NCBI GenBank assembly: GCA_964405775.1
Contig: CAYOPG010000064.1
Location: forward strand, 1 to 12,941
From: JAAZFF01 sp964405775
Lineage (GTDB): Bacteria > Verrucomicrobiota > Kiritimatiellia > RFP12 > UBA3636
DNA length: 12,941 bases
Reading direction: 5' to 3'
Part shown: one piece after another, positions 7,542-12,941 of the stretch
Layout of the letters: every line of letters begins with the position of its first letter
Numbering within the stretch: the first letter of the stretch is position 1
The notes under the pieces: model-generated
What the model saw: only the letters and a program-made list of their open reading frames with translations
Databases searched by the model: none
What the model was told of the DNA's origin: nothing
Position numbers and translations under genes: made by a program

Positions 7542-8506
7542 TGCATCACCTCCTGCACCGTCAAGTTTGTGGAAGGACTGGAGGAGGAGCCGGCTCCGTT
7601 ATCTGCCTGGCGTCTGCCCGACCGGGCTGGAGGCGCCGGCTCAGCATGTGCTGAGGACTTTTGCGATGAAGGTTGGGACTGACGCTCCGGAGCCACATCC
7701 CCGAAAAGTTTGCGCTGCAACGGACGCCCGGCTGTTGCGACAAACTGAAGGTTTAGCCGTTTTTCCGGGTTGAACCAGATATCTTTGTGTATATAGAAGG
7801 AATCCAGGGAATAGCCCATGTTAGGGTCGCCAAGCAGAGACAGCAACGAAAGGCATTCATCGAAATCCGCAAGCGCGTCTATTTTCACGCTGTACTCGCG
7901 AAGGCGGTCGTTTTCGTCGGATTGCAGCGACTTCATCGTAACAGCCTGTGGCTGAATTTTAGTGACCTCCTGTATGCCTGAGTTCATGACCTTGTCAAGG
8001 AGTCGCATGGTGCCAGAGAGCTGTCCCAGAGCGGTTTCGACACGCGTGTCCGTGCTTAGCGTTTCATTGATTCCGATATCCTCCGGAATTATCACGTTTC
8101 GCGCCTCGGCGCGAGCCATCAAGCTTGTCCGCGCGTTGAACAGCGCGATTTTGAAGTCTATGCGGCCATCCTCCTGTTGCGGCGCCGAGCCGGAATGATT
8201 CTGCGGCAGCGCAAAAGTATTGCGCCTGGCAATCCAATAGCGCATCTCCGACTTCAAGGCGGCTTCACGTGTGAGAGCCTGCTCAACTTCGTCATAAAGC
8301 GCATCCACGCCTACGGACTGCTCCAGAATTTCCCCTCCCAGAGCCACCGCGCGATTCTCCTGTTTGCGGGTGTCGAGCCGCAATGGGAGCCAGACCGCCA
8401 CAAGCAACACAACACCCAGCACAATGGCAAACCACATCACTGCCGTGAGCAGCAGCTCTACTTGTATAGCGCTATTTGGCTTGTCAGTGTTTTGCCTACG
8501 GTTCAC
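7538..8506 (-). CDS. PilO/GspM-like assembly protein
   Basis: This is a 322-residue predicted bitopic inner-membrane protein. A short polar N-terminus is followed by one transmembrane helix (about residues 17-40). Next come a charged helical, probably coiled-coil stretch (about 45-95) and a periplasmic domain to about 270. This contains a helix-strand pattern, with FDECLSLLSLLGDPNMGYSL then LNLQFVATAG, like the ferredoxin-like fold of PilO and GspM. The last 50 residues are rich in Ser, Pro, Gln and Ala and look disordered. The start is GTG at 8506, overlapping the previous gene by 11 bases and supported by a GGAGGT site eight bases upstream. Identification rests on topology and position directly after the PilM-PilN-like gene and before the PilP-like gene, the conserved M-N-O-P order. 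It would form dimers with the PilN-like partner in the periplasm. Confidence 0.72.
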   Translation of the reverse strand: MNRRQNTDKPNSAIQVELLLTAVMWFAIVLGVVLLVAVWLPLRLDTRKQENRAVALGGEILEQSVGVDALYDEVEQALTREAALKSEMRYWIARRNTFALPQNHSGSAPQQEDGRIDFKIALFNARTSLMARAEARNVIIPEDIGINETLSTDTRVETALGQLSGTMRLLDKVMNSGIQEVTKIQPQAVTMKSLQSDENDRLREYSVKIDALADFDECLSLLSLLGDPNMGYSLDSFYIHKDIWFNPEKRLNLQFVATAGRPLQRKLFGDVAPERQSQPSSQKSSAHAEPAPPARSGRRQADNGAGSSSSPSTNLTVQEVMQ

Positions 8507-9992
8507 GAGTGCGTACCTCCATTACGAATCGATAGATGCGCGGTATGGAACGTGAAGGCGCGGGTGTGCGGTCCGGACCTACACGATCGTCTCCCAGAAG
8601 ATCGACTGCCACTACTTGCGGGTGCATGCGCAGCGTCTCAATAAAAGACCTTACGGATGAAAGATCCGCGCTGGGAGTATATCCTTCCACTATGAAGGCA
8701 GACGTAGAGAATGTGAACGGCGGCGGAGGCCCGTTTTCTGGCTGTTGCTGTACCGGCGGCGGCGTATCGAAATAGCTTCGCGCATCAGCTATGCAAACAA
8801 TCAAGTCGTCAGGGCTCTTCGCCTCCGCGATTGCAATGAGAAGTTCCCGGGTTTTGAGCGGACTCAGGGCAGAATCTCGCAACGCAGCGACCTGCATATC
8901 ATAATCAGAATTGCGGGCGGCCAACGTCCCGCGCCGCTCCAGCAGCTCCCGCCGTTCAAGATTTTGAGCTTCCGCGATGTCCAGCCGCTGGCGCACATCC
9001 CTTGAGCGCCTTGACTCGCCGACGCAGAGCATAATGGCAAAAGCCGCGAACAGAACCGCCGCCGTCGCATTGTACGGCAACTTTGCACGACGCACCACGC
9101 GCTCGCGCATCGCCGTAGGGAGAAGGTTCAGGAATGCGCCCTGACGCCCGGGGACGCATTGCGACAGTGCAGCCGGCAACACCGGGGTGCCGCGGGCAGC
9201 TTTGGAATCTGTGCGCCATTCGGCAACAGGCACCGGCTCGGCACCTATGGTGGCGGAAAGACTTTTGACAACATCTTCCGGCAATGAGTCATCGCCGCAC
9301 CAGACAACTGATGGCGGTTCTCCGCGGGCGGCCTGGCCTCCCCGCCAGGCTGCCTCAAGCTCAGCGCCAAACGCCAGCATCGACGCGTTGTTTGCAGATT
9401 GAGTTGATGCCCCGGCGGGAATACGCCACACTCCGACCAGCGTATCCCCCACCCCACAAAGCGCCTCGATGCCCGTATCTGAAACAGGACATAGAACGAC
9501 AAGCCGGTCATAACGGCTCGAAAGTTTTTGTGCCGCGTAGTTGAAAAATGCCAGAGACGCCGGAACCGCTGCCAGAATGTTTAAACCGGCGGCCTGAAGC
9601 GGGGAGATAAGAACCTGAATGGCGTCCAGACGAGCCACCGCCACCAGAACAGGCTTGTGCTTGCCGCTTGAAGGCACAGGCGAAACATCGGAAACAGTCT
9701 CGCTTCCGGACAAAGCATACAACCCTTCGAGGTGCTCGTTCACTGCGGCCTCGCGTCCTCTTCGAGTCCCTGAAGGGATTTTTAGCAGACTCAAATAGAC
9801 GGTCTCGGAGGGAACTCCCAGCACGGCGGGGACGCCCGCCAAACCTGTTTCATCTACGTAGCGCGAAATCATACGCTGCGCCTCAATAGGGTCGGACGGG
9901 AGTAACAGCCCTTCCGGAGAAGGGCGGCCAAATTCCCCTGCGCGCAATGCGCCATGACCATATTCTATTCCTATTGTGCGCTTGTATCGCAT
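8496..9992 (-). CDS. PilM-PilN fusion (GspL-like) inner-membrane assembly protein
   Basis: This is a 498-residue protein in three parts. Residues 1 to about 285 form an actin/FtsA-like cytoplasmic domain of the PilM type: it opens with the strand RTIGIEYGHGALRAGEF, and continues with a VPAVLGVPSETVYLSLLKIP segment and a later LVAVARLDAIQVLISPLQAAGL helix-strand unit. A short FLNLLP motif (about 287-292), the usual PilN opening, leads into one transmembrane helix at about 306-324. The C-terminal part has an Arg/Glu-rich coiled coil (about 326-372) and a PilN-like periplasmic domain with a proline/glutamine linker (about 410-426). PilM and PilN are separate genes in classical type IV pili, while GspL joins the two functions in one chain, as here. 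It begins six bases after the secretin stop and lacks an obvious Shine-Dalgarno, suggesting translational coupling. Its likely role is the cytoplasmic cradle recruiting the ATPase. Confidence 0.8.
   Translation of the reverse strand: MRYKRTIGIEYGHGALRAGEFGRPSPEGLLLPSDPIEAQRMISRYVDETGLAGVPAVLGVPSETVYLSLLKIPSGTRRGREAAVNEHLEGLYALSGSETVSDVSPVPSSGKHKPVLVAVARLDAIQVLISPLQAAGLNILAAVPASLAFFNYAAQKLSSRYDRLVVLCPVSDTGIEALCGVGDTLVGVWRIPAGASTQSANNASMLAFGAELEAAWRGGQAARGEPPSVVWCGDDSLPEDVVKSLSATIGAEPVPVAEWRTDSKAARGTPVLPAALSQCVPGRQGAFLNLLPTAMRERVVRRAKLPYNATAAVLFAAFAIMLCVGESRRSRDVRQRLDIAEAQNLERRELLERRGTLAARNSDYDMQVAALRDSALSPLKTRELLIAIAEAKSPDDLIVCIADARSYFDTPPPVQQQPENGPPPPFTFSTSAFIVEGYTPSADLSSVRSFIETLRMHPQVVAVDLLGDDRVGPDRTPAPSRSIPRIYRFVMEVRTREP
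8515..8520 (-). promoter_or_regulatory. Shine-Dalgarno fixing the GTG start of the PilO-like gene
   Basis: GGAGGT on the minus strand sits eight bases before the GTG at 8506-8504. It lies inside the end of the upstream PilM-PilN-like coding sequence, so the 11-base gene overlap looks genuine and not a mis-set start. Confidence 0.65.
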
Positions 9993-9998
9993 TCCAAT

Positions 9999-11888
9999 TT
10001 ACCGCGGAGCAGCACCTTGCGAAGTTGCAGTTGCATCGGCGGCTTCCGCCGGCGCGGCAGCAGTCTTTGGTGTCGCGCCACCGTCAAGAACGGAAGCTAT
10101 CGCAGAGTCTATGGATCCCTCCGGCTCCAGGACCGAAGAAGGCGCGGGCGCTGCCGGGGGTGGCAAAGCCGGTGCGGAACTTCCGGCGGACGCACCACCG
10201 AACTCGTCGTAATAGAATGATGGGCTCAGCAGCGATTCCCCACGATCCGAAATTACGGTTGCCGTGACGAATATGAGCAGGTTTCGGCGCTGCTCGGTGA
10301 TACCGGTGCGGCGGAATAAATAGCCTAAGATCGGTATGTCACCGAGAATCGGAATCTTGTGCACGGTATCCTGCTCAATGGAATCTATAAGACCTCCCAT
10401 AACGACCGTGTCGCCACTTCTTACGGTCAACTTCGTAGCCACCTCGCGGCGGGTAAATACCGGAAGCTTTACAACAACCTGTCTGATTGGCAAGGCGGTT
10501 TTCTCGGAGGGTGCCTCGGAATCATCCTGATACGACACATATCCGTCGAGGGAGCTAATCGACGGATTAAGCAGAAGTGTGATTTTATCGCGGTCGGCAC
10601 CCACGCTCGGCACGGCCAGTAAAGTGATGCCAAGCTCCTCTATAGAGGGCGTGCCCTTAGGGATCAGCGCGGTGACAGTGTATTTCTGGTTGTTCACGTC
10701 CACCAAGCTGAACGCCTGCGCCTGAAACTCCTCGAAGAAACGCAGATCCTGGCCGCTTCTGAGTTTGGCAGGATTGTTGTTCATAGTGGTGACGCGGGGC
10801 ATGGAAAGGGTACGCCCCTTGCCCGATATCTGCAGAGCATGCAGCACTGCCGTAAACATCGGATCGGTAAGCACNNNNNNNNNNNNNNNNNNNNNNNNNN
10901 NNNNNNNNNNNNNNNNNNNNNNNNNNNNNNNNNNNNNNNNNNNNNNNNNNNNNNNNNNNNNNNNNNNNNNNNNNTCCCCGATTAACTTTAGGTTTTCACG
11001 GCTGTTGCGCACGAAAAGCGTGTGCGATCCTCTGTCGAAGAGCAGAGCTGAACCCGGCTGCTCCGGCACCATGGTCGTTATAATAGTCTCGAGGGTGGTT
11101 TTTTCACTCGAAGGGACGGTGGCCTTCTGCGTCAGCAAAGACACGTCGGTCACTGCCTTCTTCGCATCGCCCTCCGCCGCGATCCAATCGGTTGCCTTCA
11201 TCTGGATGCCCTGCCGCAACCTGTAGATCCGCGTCTCCAGCGGACGCGTCGCCGCGTCTGATTTTGTTACCCATATCACCGATTCTCCTACATGAAACTC
11301 CACACCAAGGTTGCGCGAGGCGTAGTTAAGCACTTCGTGCAGGGGAACGTCGGTCGCCTCTATCGTAAGGCGCTTATCCTCCCCCAGATCGTGGTCTGCT
11401 ATTATGTTCACGCTCATATTGGCAGATAGCGCCTCGATCAGCCCGGAGAGAGGGGCTTCACGCAGACTAAGGCTTACCCGCTGGTCTAGTTGGGCGTTCA
11501 TAGGACTATCCGGGCTCAAGGAATCCATCGGCAAAGGCTCCGTAGAGCCTCTCAGCCCGTACCTGTCCGGCAGCTTGATCGCATCGAGCGACTCGGAGGC
11601 CATTCGGTTGCGGTCTATCTCAGCCTCATCCCTGTAGCGGCTAGCCTCCTCGCGTTGCACGGCAAGAAGCACTCTCCTGCGGAAATCCGCAAGACCAGAC
11701 GTCTCCGGGGCTGAATACGATATCTCGGCGCATTCTAAAAGCGCCGCATTATATTCTCCCGCCCGGTAAAGTTCTTTGGCTCTCGCCAAGGGGTCGGATC
11801 CGGAAACAGGTAGCGGCGAAACGCAGCCCCCTATTGAAAATATTACCGAGACAATCAGCCAACCGAGAAAAAGGAATTTCAATTGCAT
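9999..11888 (-). CDS. Outer-membrane secretin (GspD/PilQ family) lipoprotein, interrupted by an assembly gap
   Basis: This forms the outer-membrane channel of the secretion or pilus machine. A signal peptide (about residues 1-21) ends in a lipobox, IGG before Cys22. The residue after Cys is Val, not Asp, favouring outer-membrane sorting. Residues about 32-80 look like a TPR-type helical pair. A STN/N0 domain follows at about 137-208 and an N1-type domain at about 218-304. The 100-N gap replaces residues 305-338 as numbered here. The secretin barrel domain runs from 339, with LSMPRVTT (361-368) and the C-terminal signature VVMGGLID (495-502) plus IPILGDIPILGYLF (512-525). The last 60 residues are Ala/Pro/Ser-rich and probably disordered. 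The frame is the same on both sides of the gap. No Shine-Dalgarno precedes the ATG. As first gene of the operon it feeds directly into the PilM-PilN-like gene. T2SS and T4P secretins cannot be separated with certainty. Confidence 0.93.
   Translation of the reverse strand: MQLKFLFLGWLIVSVIFSIGGCVSPLPVSGSDPLARAKELYRAGEYNAALLECAEISYSAPETSGLADFRRRVLLAVQREEASRYRDEAEIDRNRMASESLDAIKLPDRYGLRGSTEPLPMDSLSPDSPMNAQLDQRVSLSLREAPLSGLIEALSANMSVNIIADHDLGEDKRLTIEATDVPLHEVLNYASRNLGVEFHVGESVIWVTKSDAATRPLETRIYRLRQGIQMKATDWIAAEGDAKKAVTDVSLLTQKATVPSSEKTTLETIITTMVPEQPGSALLFDRGSHTLFVRNSRENLKLIGXXXXXXXXXXXXXXXXXXXXXXXXXXXXXXXXXXVLTDPMFTAVLHALQISGKGRTLSMPRVTTMNNNPAKLRSGQDLRFFEEFQAQAFSLVDVNNQKYTVTALIPKGTPSIEELGITLLAVPSVGADRDKITLLLNPSISSLDGYVSYQDDSEAPSEKTALPIRQVVVKLPVFTRREVATKLTVRSGDTVVMGGLIDSIEQDTVHKIPILGDIPILGYLFRRTGITEQRRNLLIFVTATVISDRGESLLSPSFYYDEFGGASAGSSAPALPPPAAPAPSSVLEPEGSIDSAIASVLDGGATPKTAAAPAEAADATATSQGAAPR
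10875..10974. other. Assembly gap of 100 N inside the secretin gene
   Basis: Exactly 100 N bases occupy this stretch, the conventional filler for a gap of unknown length. It falls between the N-terminal periplasmic domains and the barrel of the secretin, so the true sequence and length here are unknown. Confidence 0.99.
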
Positions 11889-11894
11889 GGCGTT

Positions 11895-11903
11895 ATTTTA
11901 GCA
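11895..11903 (-). promoter_or_regulatory. Extended -10 element directly before the secretin ATG (possible leaderless start)
   Basis: On the minus strand TGCTAAAAT reads as an extended -10 (TGn plus TAAAAT, five of six consensus bases). It ends six bases before the ATG at 11888. No -35 is evident, as is common with extended -10 promoters. Together with the missing Shine-Dalgarno this could give a leaderless operon mRNA. It competes with the more distal candidate at 11967-11975. Confidence 0.3.
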
Positions 11904-11912
11904 AAAACACGT

Positions 11913-11943
11913 GAGCGGAACCGGAACGATCGGGCAACCGCTC
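11913..11943. repeat. Inverted repeat upstream of the secretin operon
   Basis: GAGCGG (11913-11918) and CCGCTC (11938-11943) form a perfect 6-bp inverted repeat around 19 bases. Inside lie a second small pairing (CCG at 11921-11923 with CGG at 11931-11933) and a CGATCG palindrome. If transcription starts at the distal promoter, this would fold as a stem-loop in the 5' leader; otherwise it could be a protein-binding site. Function is not known. Confidence 0.4.
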
Positions 11944-11966
11944 TATAAACAGTCGCTCGGGTAAAA

Positions 11967-11975
11967 ACTATACCA
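11967..11975 (-). promoter_or_regulatory. Candidate distal extended -10 promoter of the secretin operon
   Basis: The minus strand reads TGGTATAGT, an extended -10 (TGn plus TATAGT, five of six consensus bases). An AT-rich tract (about 11976-12015, including a long A-run on the plus strand) lies upstream in the place of an UP element. Transcription would start about 70 bases before the ATG and include the inverted repeat at 11913-11943. Confidence 0.35.
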
Positions 11976-12067
11976 AAAATATACCTGTCATGAAACAATA
12001 AAAAACAAAAAAAAAGTCCGCCCTTGCGCTATCTGCCGAAAAGTTATAGAATGCCGGTGTTGCGATT

Positions 12068-12076
12068 TGTTATGAT
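12068..12076 (+). promoter_or_regulatory. Candidate extended -10 promoter of the cold-shock/DUF1294 gene
   Basis: The plus strand reads TGTTATGAT, an extended -10 (TGn plus TATGAT, five of six consensus bases). Initiation near 12083 would give a leader of about 34 bases containing the GGAG ribosome binding site at 12104-12107, which supports the ATG at 12117 over the in-frame starts farther upstream. Confidence 0.35.
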
Positions 12077-12103
12077 TGATTTCGCGATTAAAAGTGGAAA
12101 GAT

Positions 12104-12107
12104 GGAG
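12104..12107 (+). promoter_or_regulatory. Ribosome binding site selecting the ATG at 12117
   Basis: GGAG lies nine bases before ATG 12117, the codon from which the cold-shock domain homology begins (MRKTGRIVDW). In-frame alternatives at 12024, 12072 and 12102 lack a comparable site and would add residues with no family similarity. Confidence 0.55.
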
Positions 12108-12116
12108 CGGCGAAAT

Positions 12117-12686
12117 ATGCGAAAGACAGGCAGAATTGTAGATTGGAATGATTCAAAGGGCTACGGGTTCATAGATTCCGGGGATGGAGGCAGGCAGGCA
12201 TTCGTGCATATCAACGATTTTCCCCGTGGTTCGCGGCGCCCGGTCGAAGGCGACGAGGTCAGCTACGAAGAGTCGGAAGACAAACGAGGACGCCCGAAGG
12301 CGGCGGAAGCGAGACTGGTAAGTGCCGGCGTCTCGTTCAATCCTACGGTGTCTGCGGGATTGACGGCTCTGCTCGCTCTTGGGGCAGTTACGGGAATCTC
12401 CATAGCTGAACTTGCCCCATGGTGGATCCCTGTGGCTTTCTTAGCGGCAAGTTTGATCGCCGTGGTGGTTTATGGACTTGACAAAAAGGCCGCCGCGACG
12501 AACGGCACAAGGATACCGGACGCGCTGTTGCATCTGTTGTCTATCGCCGGAGGCTGGCCTGGAGCCTTTTACGCGCAACGTCGTTTTCACCACAAGACGC
12601 GCAAGACCGCGTTCCAGATAGTGTTCGCCGTGACTATCTTTTTGAACCTTGCAGGACTATTTCTGTTCTGTTGGAGTTGTGCGTAA
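12117..12686 (+). CDS. Cold-shock domain / DUF1294 membrane fusion protein
   Basis: This is a 189-residue protein with two domains. Residues 1-70 are a cold-shock (OB-fold) nucleic-acid-binding domain, with the RNP1-like KGYGFI at 14-19 and RNP2-like AFVHIND at 28-34. Residues about 75-189 are a DUF1294 membrane domain: two hydrophobic helices (about 77-96 and 101-120), then the DUF1294 core DKKAA...RIPDALLHLLSIAGGWPGA...FHHKTRK (122-163), and a last helix (about 165-185). Cold-shock plus DUF1294 fusions are known in many bacteria but their function is not established. A membrane-anchored RNA-binding role is inference. The start was set by GGAG nine bases upstream and by domain homology; an upstream in-frame start at 12024 would give 220 residues. 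The gene is transcribed divergently from the secretin operon, and a functional link to it is unproven. Confidence 0.85.
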   Translation: MRKTGRIVDWNDSKGYGFIDSGDGGRQAFVHINDFPRGSRRPVEGDEVSYEESEDKRGRPKAAEARLVSAGVSFNPTVSAGLTALLALGAVTGISIAELAPWWIPVAFLAASLIAVVVYGLDKKAAATNGTRIPDALLHLLSIAGGWPGAFYAQRRFHHKTRKTAFQIVFAVTIFLNLAGLFLFCWSCA

Positions 12687-12770
12687 TTTTCTTGGCAGGC
12701 AGAGAGGCTGATCGGGTATCCATATCACCTAGAGGTGCCCTTCGATGATTTTATACTTTTTTCTTAATTC

Positions 12771-12776
12771 TACAAT
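12771..12776 (+). promoter_or_regulatory. Candidate -10 element before the right-edge gene
   Basis: TACAAT matches five of six bases of the -10 consensus and lies in an AT-rich stretch (12748-12776) about 63 bases before the ATG at 12839. No good -35 is seen at normal spacing. The rest of the 12687-12838 gap holds a small inverted repeat (CACC 12726-12729 with GGTG 12734-12737) and no open gene that I can support. Confidence 0.3.
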
Positions 12777-12838
12777 AGAACCCAGAAATGCCGGATCGCG
12801 TCAAAACACGACAAAGCAAACGCAAATGAGGACGAAAA

Positions 12839-12941
12839 ATGAAGCAGGGAAATGACACTGTCAGGGACAGATTCTGGATTTGGGGACATGAGGCGGGATG
12901 CCTGCACAAGCATGCGGACAACGTATGGAAAATACCCGGAG
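12839..12941 (+). CDS. Start of an uncharacterised protein, cut by the window edge
   Basis: An ATG at 12839 is preceded by GAGGA at 12828-12832 with a six-base spacing, a near-ideal ribosome binding site. The frame stays open for all 34 codons to the end of the window. The visible N-terminus (MKQGNDTVRD, then RFWIWGHEAGCLHKH) has no signal peptide. The RFWIWGHEAG opening resembles, from memory only, the start of uncharacterised proteins found in Lentisphaerae and related PVC bacteria. No function can be given from 34 residues. A candidate -10 at 12771-12776 lies upstream. Confidence 0.6.
   Translation, partial: MKQGNDTVRDRFWIWGHEAGCLHKHADNVWKIPG

Noticed and set aside
8177..8644. 155-codon plus-strand open frame opposite the PilO-like and PilM-PilN-like genes
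   Set aside because: It spans the antisense of two real genes and their overlap, with no recognisable domain.
10765..11226. Plus-strand open frame running through the N gap opposite the secretin
   Set aside because: It exists only because unknown bases cannot contain stops; the opposite strand holds secretin domains on both sides.
12692..12722. Promoter pair TTGGCA with TATCCA, or a sigma-54 site, after the cold-shock/DUF1294 gene
   Set aside because: The spacing is 19 bases with a poor -10, and the GG-GC distance does not fit the sigma-54 consensus.
12726..12737. Hairpin after the cold-shock/DUF1294 gene as a terminator
   Set aside because: The stem is four base pairs and the nearest T-run begins about 20 bases later, too far for a standard intrinsic terminator.

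Overview
This 12.9 kb window looks like part of a bacterial chromosome or metagenome-derived scaffold. A run of exactly 100 N inside one gene marks an assembly gap. Coding is dense and moderately GC-rich. The gene content suggests a Gram-negative (diderm) heterotroph: an outer-membrane secretin with its inner-membrane assembly proteins, a type III glutamine synthetase and a ribulokinase. The mixture, plus the opening of the partial gene at the right edge, fits the Planctomycetes-Verrucomicrobia-Lentisphaerae (PVC) group best. That placement is inference from memory of protein families and was not tested. No RNA gene, CRISPR array, insertion sequence or phage gene was seen.

Left block, plus strand (1-3949): a short intrinsic terminator ends an unseen upstream gene. 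It is followed by an L-ribulokinase of the FGGY sugar kinase family and, 17 bases later, a full-length type III glutamine synthetase. The two look co-transcribed, joining pentose use and ammonia assimilation. Convergent to them is a minus-strand Gfo/Idh/MocA-type NAD(P)-dependent oxidoreductase (4008-5006).

Central block, minus strand, transcribed from 11888 down to 5092: five tightly packed genes for a type II secretion / type IV pilus-like machine. In transcription order they are a lipoprotein secretin, a PilM-PilN fusion (GspL-like), a PilO/GspM-like protein, a PilP/GspC-like protein and a GspE/PilB assembly ATPase. Junctions are 6 bases apart or overlap by 4 or 11 bases, with strong Shine-Dalgarno sites at the last three genes, so they should be made in a coordinated way. 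Together they give an outer-membrane channel, an alignment complex spanning the periplasm and a cytoplasmic motor. The platform protein (GspF/PilC), the pilins or pseudopilins and the prepilin peptidase are not in the window.

Right block (11889-12941): a divergent, AT-rich promoter region separates the secretin operon from a plus-strand gene fusing a cold-shock RNA-binding domain to a DUF1294 membrane domain. After a 152-base intergenic stretch, a new plus-strand gene starts with a good ribosome binding site at 12839 and runs off the window.

The most interesting points are the minimal secretin/alignment/ATPase operon with its PilM-PilN fusion and self-lipidated secretin, and two genes without Shine-Dalgarno sites that each have a -10-like element 6 bases before the ATG, which suggests leaderless mRNAs.
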